A stretch of 37,405 nt of DNA from Bacillota bacterium (GTDB lineage: Bacteria; Bacillota; Clostridia; Oscillospirales; Acutalibacteraceae). Positions 7,502-15,757 of this stretch are shown here, piece by piece (position 1 is the stretch's first letter; each line of letters opens with the position of its first letter). Position numbers and translations under genes: made by a program. Under the pieces are notes generated by a model. It did not search any database, was not told the DNA's origin, and saw only the letters and a program-made list of their open reading frames with translations. The stretch lies in NCBI GenBank assembly GCA_023401495.1, contig JAEXDU010000159.1, forward strand, positions 1 to 37,405, read 5' to 3'.

Positions 7502-10141
7502 TTATCTCCCGTAGTAGGCGTCAAGGTACATCTGCCGGATTTCGCTCATCAGCGGGTATCGGGGATTCGCGCCGGTGCACTGATCGTCGAAGGCGTGCTC
7601 GGTCATTTCGTCGAGCGTCTCCAGAAACGCGGCTTCGTCAACGCCCCAGGCCTGAATCGACTTCGGGATGCCGATTTTTGCTTTGAGCTCTTCGACCGCG
7701 GCAATCAGACCGTTGAATTTTTCTTCCTCATCCTTGCCGGGAATCCCGAGGAAATCGGCGCATTCGCAGTAACGCTCCAGCGTGTGCGGGTACTGATACT
7801 GCGGGAAGGTTCCCATCTTGGCCGGGCGGGGATCGGCGTTAAAGCGCATGACATAGGTGATCATCAGCGCATTGGCAACGCCATGCGGCAGGTGGTGGAA
7901 GGCCCCCAGCTTATGCGCCATGGAGTGGCAGACGCCGAGGAACGCGTTGGCAAACGCCATGCCCGCCATGGTAGAAGCATCCGCCATTTTTTCGCGCGCG
8001 AGGGGGTCCTCTGCGCCGTGCTCGTACGCCCGGGGCAGATAGGTGAAGATGTTTTTCAGGGCCTTCAGCGCAAGGCCGTCGGTGTAATCTGTTGCGAGCA
8101 TGGCGGCGTAGGCTTCCAGCGCGTGGGTCATGGCGTCAATGCCGGAAGCGGCGGTCAGCCCCTTGGGCATGTGCATCATCAAATCTACGTCTACAATCGC
8201 CATTTTGGGCATCAGCTCGTAATCGGCCAGCGGGTATTTGATGCCGGTGGTCTCATCGGTGATGACGGCGAACGGCGTTACCTCCGAGCCGGTGCCGGCA
8301 GAGGTGGGGATGGCGATGAAATAAGCTTTTTCGCCCATTTTCGGGAACGTGTACACCCGCTTGCGGATATCCATAAAGCGCATGGCGAGATCCATAAAAT
8401 CCACTTCGGGATGCTCATACATCGTCCACATGATCTTGGCGGCGTCCATCGCAGAGCCACCGCCGAGCGCAATAATGCAGTCCGGCGCGAACGCTTTCAT
8501 AGCGGCCGCGCCTTCCTTGGCGCAGTGTAGGGTGGGGTCTGGCTGAACATCGAAAAAGGTCGTGTGTGCGATTCCCAGTTCGTCAAGGCGGTCGGTAATA
8601 CTCCTTGTATATCCGTTGCGGAACAGGAATTCGTCGGTGACGAGGAATGCTCTTTTTTTGTTCAGCACATCTTTCAGCTCGCCCAGAGCGACCGGCAGGC
8701 AGCCCCGCTTAAAATAAACCTTTTCCGGGGCGCGGAACCAAAGCATGTTTTCTCTCCTCTCCGCAACGGTTTTGATGTTCAGCAGGTGCTTGACGCCCAC
8801 GTTTTCCGATACGGAGTTTCCGCCCCAGGAGCCGCAGCCGAGCGTCAGCGAAGGGGGAAGCTTAAAGTTATACAGGTCGCCGATGCCGCCCTGCGCGGCG
8901 GGCGTATTGATGAGCACGCGGCAGGTTTTCATCGCGGTGGTGAACTGCCGCAGGCGCTCCGGTTCGGTTACGGTGTTAATATACAGGGAAGAGGTGTGGC
9001 CGTATCCGCCGTCTGCTACCAGACGCTCCGCCTTCTGAATCGCGTCGGCAAAATCCTTGGCGCGGTACATAGCCAGAACGGGGCTGAGCTTCTCATGGGC
9101 AAAGGCCTCCTGCGGCTCCACGCTTTCCACCTCTCCGATCAGAATCTTCGCGTTTTCCGGTACGTCAAAGCCGGAAAGCTTTGCGATGGCGTGGGCAGAC
9201 TGGCCGACGATTTTGGAGTTGAGCGCGCCGTTGATCAGAATCGTCCGGCGGACCTTCTCCGTTTCGTCCGGATTGAGCAGATAGCAGCCGCGCGCCGCAA
9301 ACTCTGCTTTGACCTGCGCGTAGACGCCGTCCAGCACAATCACGGACTGTTCCGAAGCGCAGATCATGCCGTTGTCAAAGGTTTTGGAGTGGATGATCGA
9401 GTTGACGGCCAAAATCAGGTCTGCGGAATCGTCGATGATGGCGGGGGTATTGCCCGCGCCCACGCCGATGGCCGGCTTGCCGGAGGAGTAGGCGGCCTGC
9501 ACCATGCCGGGGCCGCCGGTGGCGAGAATCAGGTTCGCTTCTTTCATGGCCTGATTGGTCAGTTCCACGGACGGGGCGTCGATCCAGGCAATGATACCCT
9601 TGGGCGCGCCTGCGGCCACGGCTGCGTTCAGGACGACCCGCGCGGCGGCGATCGTGCTTTCTTTTGCGCGGGGGTGCGGGCAAATGAGGATGGCGTTCCG
9701 GGTTTTCAGGCAGAGAAGCATTTTGAAAATGGCGGTGGAGGTCGGATTTGTCGTGGGAACCACGGCGGCGATCACGCCGACCGGCTCTGCGATGGTCTGA
9801 ACGCCGAACGAGGCGTCCTGCTCCAGCACGCCGCAGGTTTTGGTGTTTTTATACGCATTGTAAATATATTCGGAAGCATAGTGGTTCTTAATGACCTTGT
9901 CTTCCACGATCCCCATGCCGGTTTCTGCAACTGCCAGCTTTGCCAGAGGAATACGCTGATGGTTTGCAGCCATGGCTGCAGCCAGAAAAATCTGGTCCAC
10001 CTGTTCCTGTGAATAGGTAGAAAAAAGCTTCTGGGCATTGCGCAGCGCGGCGATTTTAGGGGCAAGCGTCTCTGCTGCGCTCTCGTATACAACTACGACG
10101 GGTTCCTGTACGGCGATCTCGGGAGCTTTTTTGGTAGCCAT
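7502..10141 (-). CDS. adhE: Bifunctional acetaldehyde-CoA/alcohol dehydrogenase
   Basis: The 879 residues match full-length AdhE. The N-terminal half is a CoA-acylating aldehyde dehydrogenase (residues about 20-450) with catalytic Cys261 in GMICASEQ and the GGPGMV and GVGAGNTP motifs. The C-terminal half is an iron-dependent alcohol dehydrogenase (about 460-879) with GGGSAMDAAK and the metal ligands in GIDAMTHALEAY and HSMAHKLGAFHHLPHG. It converts acetyl-CoA to acetaldehyde and then ethanol, using two NADH and regenerating NAD in fermentation; it usually forms spirosomes. The ribosome-binding site is GGAGG, 7 bases before the ATG. A consensus promoter with an embedded Rex-like box lies upstream (10236-10265), which predicts induction at high NADH/NAD. 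Confidence 0.97.
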   Translation of the reverse strand: MATKKAPEIAVQEPVVVVYESAAETLAPKIAALRNAQKLFSTYSQEQVDQIFLAAAMAANHQRIPLAKLAVAETGMGIVEDKVIKNHYASEYIYNAYKNTKTCGVLEQDASFGVQTIAEPVGVIAAVVPTTNPTSTAIFKMLLCLKTRNAILICPHPRAKESTIAAARVVLNAAVAAGAPKGIIAWIDAPSVELTNQAMKEANLILATGGPGMVQAAYSSGKPAIGVGAGNTPAIIDDSADLILAVNSIIHSKTFDNGMICASEQSVIVLDGVYAQVKAEFAARGCYLLNPDETEKVRRTILINGALNSKIVGQSAHAIAKLSGFDVPENAKILIGEVESVEPQEAFAHEKLSPVLAMYRAKDFADAIQKAERLVADGGYGHTSSLYINTVTEPERLRQFTTAMKTCRVLINTPAAQGGIGDLYNFKLPPSLTLGCGSWGGNSVSENVGVKHLLNIKTVAERRENMLWFRAPEKVYFKRGCLPVALGELKDVLNKKRAFLVTDEFLFRNGYTRSITDRLDELGIAHTTFFDVQPDPTLHCAKEGAAAMKAFAPDCIIALGGGSAMDAAKIMWTMYEHPEVDFMDLAMRFMDIRKRVYTFPKMGEKAYFIAIPTSAGTGSEVTPFAVITDETTGIKYPLADYELMPKMAIVDVDLMMHMPKGLTAASGIDAMTHALEAYAAMLATDYTDGLALKALKNIFTYLPRAYEHGAEDPLAREKMADASTMAGMAFANAFLGVCHSMAHKLGAFHHLPHGVANALMITYVMRFNADPRPAKMGTFPQYQYPHTLERYCECADFLGIPGKDEEEKFNGLIAAVEELKAKIGIPKSIQAWGVDEAAFLETLDEMTEHAFDDQCTGANPRYPLMSEIRQMYLDAYYGR

Positions 10142-10235
10142 TTCAATTCCTCCGATTCAAAAATGTAAGTGAATGACTGGGTGGATGAACGATATAAATG
10201 ATATTGTTATTTTTTTAACTATATCTCACATCCCT

Positions 10236-10265
10236 ATTATATCTGAATTGTTAATTGTTTGTCAA
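10236..10265 (-). promoter_or_regulatory. adhE promoter
   Basis: On the minus strand TTGACA (10260-10265) and TATAAT (10236-10241) are separated by 18 bp. The expected start lies near 10229, leaving an approximately 90-nt leader before the adhE ATG. Confidence 0.8.
10248..10265. promoter_or_regulatory. Rex-like operator over the adhE promoter
   Basis: TTGTTAATTGTTTGTCAA resembles the Rex consensus TTGTTAA-N4-TTAACAA: the left half is perfect and the right half matches at 5 of 7 positions. It covers the -35 and most of the spacer, so bound Rex would block polymerase. Rex control of adhE is well established in Bacillota; the site here is inferred from sequence. Confidence 0.6.
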
Positions 10266-10463
10266 TCTATTTTACATGAAAATCGAAGGAATTTTGACCA
10301 AAGTATTTTGTAAGCTCATTTCACAGAAAAAAGACTGGTGCTTTCCTCTGCCAAAAAACCGGTAAGTATGTGGATTCTTGAGAGATATGATAAAAACGGT
10401 TCAGTTTGATAAAAAATAGTCAGCATTAAAAATAAAAAATAATAAAAATTATAAACCAAAATG
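10266..10463. other. Gene-free divergent intergenic DNA
   Basis: This AT-rich interval lies between the adhE promoter and the regulator promoter. I see no small gene or convincing hairpin in it. It is the natural place for extra operators of the divergent pair, but I can name none. Confidence 0.4.
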
Positions 10464-10492
10464 TTGACTTTACCTATTTTATATACTATAAT
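10464..10492 (+). promoter_or_regulatory. Promoter of the FadR-type regulator gene
   Basis: TTGACT (10464-10469) and TATAAT (10487-10492) are spaced by 17 bp, 34 bp before the start codon. Confidence 0.75.
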
Positions 10493-10525
10493 GAGCGCAT
10501 CAAATGAATGTAGGACGTTTAAATT

Positions 10526-11263
10526 ATGGTATATATGGGTTCCACAGATGCCGAGCTGTCGGCAGAAGATAAAAAGTCTGTAGTTGATATTACAGTAGAA
10601 TACGTGATGGGTAAAATCAGCAGAAAGGAATGGAAGCCGGGCACCAAGATCCCCACAGAATTTGAATTGGTAGAAACGCTGAAGGTGAGCCGCAATTCCG
10701 TGCGGGAGGCCATTAAGGTGCTGATAGCCCTGGGTCTGCTGGAAATTCGCCGTGCGGATGGGACTTATGTGGTGAATCGTTTTTCAGAAAAAATGATGAC
10801 CCCGTGGGCCTGCAGCCTGCTGCTGGAGGATGATGATTCTCTTGCTCTGCTGGAGCTGCGCATGGTGATTGAGCGGGGAATTTTTTCTCTTGCCATTCAG
10901 AAAGGTACTGAGGAAGATATGCGTGCCATTTATGACGCCTCTGAGCACTTTATCGTTTTGGCGCAGGATGTACAGGCAACCTCTTCCGAAATTTTGGATG
11001 CAGACATCCACTATCGGGAAAGAATCTGTGAGGCGTCGCATAATCACCTGACGGCGCGTCTGAACGATATGATCGCTTTCGCCAGTCTTCATTCCCGCGA
11101 AAAATCCATTGAAGAGGCCATCGCCTGCAATGATCGTTTTCACATGGTAGATTCTCACCGCAAGCTGACCGAAATTATTGTGCAGCGGCGCACCGCCGAT
11201 TTGAACGAAGTGCTCAGCTATTGCTATAAATACTGGGGAATTGCACTGCAGAATCAAGAATAG
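10526..11263 (+). CDS. GntR-family transcriptional regulator, FadR subfamily
   Basis: The 245-residue protein has an N-terminal winged helix (about 20-85), with TKIPTEFELVETLKVSRNSV and REAIKVLIALGLLEIRRADGTYVV as the helix-turn-helix and wing. An all-helical FCD ligand-binding domain follows (about 95-235) and keeps candidate metal residues in DADIHYRERICEASHNHL and NDRFHMVDSHR. FCD regulators commonly bind organic or sugar acids and derepress neighbouring catabolic genes. It opens the co-directional block of transketolase, oxidoreductase, transporter and glycerate genes and is most simply their local regulator. The start is ATG 10526, with ATG 10535 as an alternative; only a weak AGGA-type site precedes it. 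Confidence 0.9.
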   Translation: MVYMGSTDAELSAEDKKSVVDITVEYVMGKISRKEWKPGTKIPTEFELVETLKVSRNSVREAIKVLIALGLLEIRRADGTYVVNRFSEKMMTPWACSLLLEDDDSLALLELRMVIERGIFSLAIQKGTEEDMRAIYDASEHFIVLAQDVQATSSEILDADIHYRERICEASHNHLTARLNDMIAFASLHSREKSIEEAIACNDRFHMVDSHRKLTEIIVQRRTADLNEVLSYCYKYWGIALQNQE

Positions 11264-11269
11264 AAAAAC

Positions 11270-11293
11270 GGCCGGTCAACAGTTTGACCGGCC
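11270..11293. terminator. Strong hairpin after the regulator gene
   Basis: A 10-bp perfect stem GGCCGGTCAA / TTGACCGGCC has loop CAGT. There is no T tract on the + side; on the minus strand it is followed by GTTTTTC. It may be a partial terminator or processing hairpin between the regulator and the operon. I could not find a confident promoter in 11294-11540. Confidence 0.5.
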
Positions 11294-11554
11294 ATCCAGA
11301 AATCGCAGGAAGATCATTTTTTCAAGGAAAAACCTTTTGGAGCATTACATATTAAACATCCGACGTTGGTTGTTGTTTTCTACATGATAAGATGTTTGTT
11401 TAGAAATTAACTATACAGATTGTGGAAATAAACTGGGGAAATGCTCGAAAAAGGGCGAATGGGCTGGGCCCCTAAAAAAGTGCAAGCGGCTGGTCGGGAA
11501 CATCCTGATGAGTGCCTCTACGATACAATGGCTGTGAATAAGGAGGAAAAGAAA

Positions 11555-12382
11555 TTGGAAACAAGGGAACTGCGGAAGATTGCCAGCAAACTGCGGCTGG
11601 AAGCAGTACGAATGGTTTACGAGGGGAAAGACGGTCACCCGGGGCCGGCATTGTCTGCGGCAGATATTGTGACCACCTTATATTTTGACGCCATGCGGGT
11701 AGAACCAAGCGACCCCCATTGGCCGGACAGAGACCGCTTTATTTTGTCGAAGGGTCATGCCTGTCCCATCTGGTATGCCGCACTCAATGAGCGTGGTTAC
11801 TTTCAGCCAAAGGTAGAGCACTTTCACCTGCGCGGGCTGCACAGCATGTTTCAGGGGCATCCCTCGATGAAGAATACGCCCGGCATTGACATGACTTCCG
11901 GCTCTTTGGGGAACGGGATTGCCATCGGCGCAGGAATGGCGCTTGCGGCAAAGATTACAAACAGACCATATTACACCTATGTGATCTGTGGCGACGGCGA
12001 GCTGCAGGAGGGTGTTTGCTGGGAGGGCGCCAATGTCGCCACCGGCCAGGGCCTTGATAACCTGATCGTATTTGTAGATAGAAACGGCTGGCAGAGCTAT
12101 AAAAAGATAGAACAGACCATTGGAATCAATAACCCGGCAGACCGCTTCCGCGCGTTCGGGTGGCATGTGCAGGAAATCTGCGGGCACGACATAGAGGCCA
12201 TTCAGGCGGCGATCGCCATGGCAAAAAGTACAAAGGGGCGCCCCAGCTGTATTGTTTGCGACTGCGTGAAGGGCAAAGGCGTCAGCTACATGGAAAACAA
12301 CAACGCGTGGCACAAGGGTGTGCCGACGGATGAGGAATATGAGCTTGCCGTAAAAGAACTGGGGGTGCCGACAGATGACTGA
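11555..12382 (+). CDS. Transketolase, N-terminal (TPP-binding) subunit
   Basis: The start is placed at TTG 11555 behind AAGGAGG; the frame is open back to 11441 but the extra residues do not resemble the family. This gives 275 residues. The ThDP pyrophosphate-binding half of transketolase is complete: GHPG at 27-30, SKGHA at 65-69, SGSLGNG at 115-121, GDGE at 146-149 and the Mg-coordinating Asn in DRNGWQ near 177. Together with the next gene it makes a split transketolase that moves a two-carbon ketol unit from a ketose donor to an aldose. Split enzymes of this kind occur in dedicated pathways (AptAB in apiose use, SqwGH in sulfoquinovose use), not only the pentose phosphate pathway. The genomic context favours a dedicated role. 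Confidence 0.92.
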   Translation: METRELRKIASKLRLEAVRMVYEGKDGHPGPALSAADIVTTLYFDAMRVEPSDPHWPDRDRFILSKGHACPIWYAALNERGYFQPKVEHFHLRGLHSMFQGHPSMKNTPGIDMTSGSLGNGIAIGAGMALAAKITNRPYYTYVICGDGELQEGVCWEGANVATGQGLDNLIVFVDRNGWQSYKKIEQTIGINNPADRFRAFGWHVQEICGHDIEAIQAAIAMAKSTKGRPSCIVCDCVKGKGVSYMENNNAWHKGVPTDEEYELAVKELGVPTDD

Positions 12383-13313
12383 ATTTAAAGGAACGCGGGA
12401 GGCATTTGCCGCCGCCGTGATGGATATGGCCGAGACGGATGAAAGAATTGTGGTGGTTTCTCCGGATTCGTTGAAAGCGATGCGGGCCGTGCCGTTCGGG
12501 GAAAAATACCCCGGCCGTTATGTGGAATGCGGGATCGCGGAGCAGTGCGCCGTGGATGTGGCGGCCGGACTGGCCAGCTGCGGGCTGATCCCCTTCGTTG
12601 GAACCTACTGCGGGTTTCTTACCATGCGCGCCTGCGAGCAGATGCGCACCTTTGTGGGCTATACGGAGTTAAACGCGAAGTTTGTCGGTGTGAACGCCGG
12701 TTTACTCGGCGGCGAGCGGGAGGGTGTAACGCATCAGTTTTATGAGGATATTGGCATTCTGGCGAGCATCCCGAATTTTACGATCTTAACGCCTGCGGAC
12801 CCGGCCCAGTGCTACCATGCGGTTCGGCTGGCAGCGGAAATTGACGGGCCGGTTTATGTGCGGGCCGGAAGCGGCCGCGAAAAGAATGTATATGACAAAA
12901 ATGTGCCGTTTTCCACCGACGGGATTACGGTGTGGAAGGAATACGGGACCGACGCGGTTTTGCTGTCAAACGGCTTTGTGCTCGACCGTGTGCTTGCGGC
13001 GGCCGAGCTGCTGAAAGAAGAGGGGATTCTGGTCACGGCGGCGGACGTCAACATTCTGTACGGCAAGCGGCAGGATCAGATTTTAGAGGTGATTTCCAGA
13101 AGTGATCAGCTGTTTACTGTGGAGGATCACAACATCAATGGCGGGCTGGGTTCTTATATCAGCCGTTTGGTGTGCGAAAACAATCCGGCGATGGTTCACA
13201 GGATTGCGCTGACCGGCTATGGGGAATCCGGGCCTGCGGAGCCCCTGGCAGATGATTACGGATTTTCACCGCAGTCCATTGCACAGACCGTTCGCTCCAC
13301 GCTGAATCGGTAG
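12375..13313 (+). CDS. Transketolase, C-terminal (PYR and TK-C) subunit
   Basis: The 312-residue partner overlaps the stop of the first subunit by 8 bp, indicating translational coupling. It contains the pyrimidine-binding domain (about 5-165) with the catalytic Glu56 in GIAEQ that activates ThDP, the GLASCG and TYCGFLTMRACEQ segments, and a transketolase C-terminal domain (about 185-305) with EDHNINGGLG. With the preceding gene it forms the active alpha2beta2-type enzyme. No sugar kinase is encoded nearby, so the donor may be an unphosphorylated ketose or keto acid. I propose that it cleaves the product of the next gene and releases hydroxypyruvate. Confidence 0.92.
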   Translation: MTEFKGTREAFAAAVMDMAETDERIVVVSPDSLKAMRAVPFGEKYPGRYVECGIAEQCAVDVAAGLASCGLIPFVGTYCGFLTMRACEQMRTFVGYTELNAKFVGVNAGLLGGEREGVTHQFYEDIGILASIPNFTILTPADPAQCYHAVRLAAEIDGPVYVRAGSGREKNVYDKNVPFSTDGITVWKEYGTDAVLLSNGFVLDRVLAAAELLKEEGILVTAADVNILYGKRQDQILEVISRSDQLFTVEDHNINGGLGSYISRLVCENNPAMVHRIALTGYGESGPAEPLADDYGFSPQSIAQTVRSTLNR

Positions 13314-13379
13314 CATTTTGCCGGTTCGGAATCTGGAGGACAGACATAGAGCGACATAGAAAAAGGAGAGCGACTTCAA

Positions 13380-14243
13380 ATGGAAAAAGTAAAAGTTGCA
13401 GTCATTGGCGCAGGCGGAAAAATGGGAACGCGCACAAGCAATAATCTGGCCAAAAGACCGGATTTGTTTGATCTGAAGCTGGTGGAAAATTCCCCGGCCG
13501 GGGTCGAGAGCATCCGCGCCCGCGGCCTGGACGTGACCCCGGTGGAGGAAGCCTTCACCGAGGCGGAGGTGATCGTGTTTGCCGTGCCGGATACCCTGAT
13601 CAAAAAGCTTTCGGAAATTTATGTCCCGATGATGCAGCCGGGAGCGGGCCTGCTGATTTTAGACCCCGCAGCCGCGGTGGCGAAAGAACTGATTCTGCGG
13701 GACGACTGCACTTTCGGTGTGGCCCACCCTTGCCACCCCTCGTATTTTTTGGATCAGGACACCTATGAGGCGCGCCAGGACCGCTTTGGCGGCTGCGGCG
13801 GCAAGCAGGACATCGTGATGAGCAAAATTCAGGGAGATGACGCCCGCTTTGCCCAGCTGGTAGAGGTGGCAAAAAATATGTATGCTCCCGTTCTGCACGC
13901 TTACGTGATGACCTCGGAGCAGATTGCCTTTTTGGAGCCGACTCTGGTGGAGCTGCTTGGCGCGACCTGCCTGTATGCCATGGCGGAAACCGTGGATAAG
14001 GCCGAGGAAAAGGGAATCGAGCGCGATGCGGCGATCTCCTTTTTGACGGGCCACATCTATAACCTGACGGCGAATTTCCTGGGTCTGCTGCCCGGTAAGC
14101 CGCCCGTGTCGGACGCGTGCAAGGTGGCCATCGGTCTTGGCAACCGCCTCGTTCTGCGCGACGACTGGAAAAAGATCTGGGATGACGAGGTGCTCGATCG
14201 GGTGATTGCCACCATGCTTCATCCCGAGAATCCTCAGATTTAA
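13380..14243 (+). CDS. Phosphogluconate dehydrogenase-C / D-apionate oxidoisomerase-like NAD enzyme
   Basis: The 287-residue protein has an N-terminal Rossmann motif VIGAGGKMG (residues 8-16) and the signature HPCHP at 116-120, characteristic as I recall of the Pfam PGDH_C family, followed by a helical C-terminal half with HAYVMTSEQ and LTGHIYNL. The characterised relative I know is ApnO, D-apionate oxidoisomerase, which oxidises a branched sugar acid with NAD and rearranges it to 3-oxo-isoapionate. The gene follows the transketolase pair by 66 bp in the same operon, with AAAGGAG before its ATG. I infer an oxidoisomerase or related dehydrogenase on a sugar acid; the substrate could differ from apionate. 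It is not a classical 6-phosphogluconate dehydrogenase. Confidence 0.75.
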   Translation: MEKVKVAVIGAGGKMGTRTSNNLAKRPDLFDLKLVENSPAGVESIRARGLDVTPVEEAFTEAEVIVFAVPDTLIKKLSEIYVPMMQPGAGLLILDPAAAVAKELILRDDCTFGVAHPCHPSYFLDQDTYEARQDRFGGCGGKQDIVMSKIQGDDARFAQLVEVAKNMYAPVLHAYVMTSEQIAFLEPTLVELLGATCLYAMAETVDKAEEKGIERDAAISFLTGHIYNLTANFLGLLPGKPPVSDACKVAIGLGNRLVLRDDWKKIWDDEVLDRVIATMLHPENPQI

Positions 14244-14289
14244 GCGAATCACAGTCCATTCCCATCCAGTTTACTTACAGAAAAACGGC

Positions 14290-14324
14290 GATTTCTTCCG
14301 CCGTCAAAAGCAGGGGAAGAAATC
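14290..14324. repeat. Inverted repeat GATTTCTTCC..GGAAGAAATC (copy 1)
   Basis: Arms 14290-14299 and 14315-14324 are exact reverse complements with a 15-nt spacer. The same arms recur at 22520-22554 just beyond the last gene of the block. It lies in the 227-bp gap before the binding-protein gene, where a promoter or operator would be expected. Confidence 0.55.
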
Positions 14325-14396
14325 AGCAGCCGGTTTTCAAATGCAATCATTCTGTTCTTATGCAATTGGTTCCGTGGCGTTTCATTCATGTTCTTT

Positions 14397-14413
14397 GTGT
14401 TAACAGGTAACAC
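14397..14413. promoter_or_regulatory. Candidate operator GTGTTAACAGGTAACAC
   Basis: GTGTTA and TAACAC are perfect 6-bp arms around ACAGG, 58 bp before the lipoprotein gene. Size and symmetry suit a dimeric regulator, possibly the FadR-type protein at 10526; this is inference. A small AGGCG/CGCCT hairpin follows at 14425-14439. Confidence 0.4.
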
Positions 14414-14470
14414 GTTTATCGCTTAGGCGGGTATCGCCTGACAATATTGTATTGAAAAAGGAGAAACAAC

Positions 14471-15592
14471 ATGAAATTGACACACCGTTTCACGGCACTG
14501 CTATTGGCGGCTGCCATGGGCCTCAGTCTGACTGCCTGTGGTTCGAGCCAATCCAGCAGCAACGCACCCTCCGCCACCCCTTCTGAGCAGTCCGCTCGGA
14601 GCCCGGAAAGCAGCACCGCAGGAGACACCCTCGCGGCTTCCGGCGATTATGCGCTGAAATCCGGCAAGTATGTGATCGGCCTTTCGAACTCGTTTTACGG
14701 CAACACCTGGCGCAAACAGATGGTAAGCTCATTTACCGAGGCGGCCGAAGAGGCCAAAAAGAAAGGCTATATCTCCGGCTATGAGATTCAGAACGGAGAC
14801 AACACCGTCAACACCCAGATTGCGCAGATCAACTCCTTTATTCTGAAAAAGGTGGACGCGATCTGCATCAATGCCGCATCCTCCACCGCGCTGAACGACG
14901 TCATCAAAAAGGCGATGGATCAGGGAATCAAGATCATTGCGTTTGATTCGATTATTGATCTGGAAGGCGCCTACACCATGGACTATGACTGGGTCAGCAT
15001 GGGCGAAAAGAAAACACAGTATGTGATGGACAAGATCGGCGGCAAGGGCAACGTGATCGTTGTGCGCGGCCCCTCCGGTGCGGCGCCCGACGTGGGGATT
15101 TATCAGGGCATTACCAATGTTCTGAAGAAATACCCCGACGTGAAGATTGCGACAGAGATTCAGGGACAGGCCGATGCCACCGTTACCCAGCAGGGAATCC
15201 TAAATGTGCTTTCGTCGCTGCCGAAAATTGACGCGGTGATCACCCACTGCGGCGCAGACTCCATGGGTGTTGTCAATGCGTTCCAGTCCATGGGGCAGGA
15301 GGTTCCGCTGACGATCGGCGACAATACCGCCGAATTTATGACCTGGTGGAACCAGCAGGCGCAAAAGGGCTATGAGACCATGTCCGTCAACTCCACGCCC
15401 TCCTGCGGCGCCGGTGCGCTGTGGGCGGCTGTTGCGGCTCTTAACGACGTGAAGGTGCCTCAGAAAATGTATCTGCCCTTTATCTACATCAATCAGGATG
15501 AAATCGGGCAGTATGCTGATCTGCAGGCCGGTACCATCGCAAGCCCCTATATGTCTTACGATTATGTTGTGGAAAACATTTTGAAGAAATAA
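14471..15592 (+). CDS. Sugar ABC transporter substrate-binding lipoprotein (RbsB/CUT2 type)
   Basis: The 373-residue protein has a lipoprotein signal: basic MKLTHR, a hydrophobic stretch and lipobox LTAC with Cys23, then a Ser-rich linker to about residue 60. The mature part is a periplasmic-binding-protein type 1 fold: IGLSNSFYGNTWRKQM, INSFILKKVDAICINAAS, VVRGPSGAAPDVGIYQG and IDAVITHCGADSMGVVNA. Such proteins bind unphosphorylated monosaccharides or sugar acids outside the membrane and deliver them to a CUT2 transporter, here encoded by the next two genes. AAAGGAG precedes the ATG. The ligand is unknown; from the catabolic genes I expect a branched sugar, sugar acid or lactone. Confidence 0.92.
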   Translation: MKLTHRFTALLLAAAMGLSLTACGSSQSSSNAPSATPSEQSARSPESSTAGDTLAASGDYALKSGKYVIGLSNSFYGNTWRKQMVSSFTEAAEEAKKKGYISGYEIQNGDNTVNTQIAQINSFILKKVDAICINAASSTALNDVIKKAMDQGIKIIAFDSIIDLEGAYTMDYDWVSMGEKKTQYVMDKIGGKGNVIVVRGPSGAAPDVGIYQGITNVLKKYPDVKIATEIQGQADATVTQQGILNVLSSLPKIDAVITHCGADSMGVVNAFQSMGQEVPLTIGDNTAEFMTWWNQQAQKGYETMSVNSTPSCGAGALWAAVAALNDVKVPQKMYLPFIYINQDEIGQYADLQAGTIASPYMSYDYVVENILKK

Positions 15593-15618
15593 GTTCCTCC
15601 CCTGAGCAAATGAAAAGC

Positions 15619-15655
15619 GGCGGACCCTCCGGAAAATCGTTTCGGACGGTCCGCC
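15619..15655 (+). other. Intercistronic hairpin after the binding-protein gene
   Basis: GGCGGACC pairs with GGTCCGCC (15619-15626 with 15648-15655), with a further 4-bp inner helix and no T tract. A stable hairpin here often raises binding-protein mRNA relative to the downstream transporter genes by stabilising the 3' end or partly terminating. Confidence 0.55.
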
Positions 15656-15757
15656 CAATCTCAAAAGCCGGTAAATAGACTGGATTTTTCGCACAGCAGG
15701 GCATTACGGGTTTTCAGCGGCAAACGGTAACAGAACAGCGAATTGAGGTGAACGCAT

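Noticed and set aside
8564..10012. A 482-codon + strand frame (and another at 7340-8530)
   Set aside because: Both are antisense to adhE, whose protein is unmistakable over its full length.
11441..11554. N-terminal extension of the transketolase subunit
   Set aside because: The strong AAGGAGG site lies within it and the extra residues do not match the family, so TTG 11555 is preferred.
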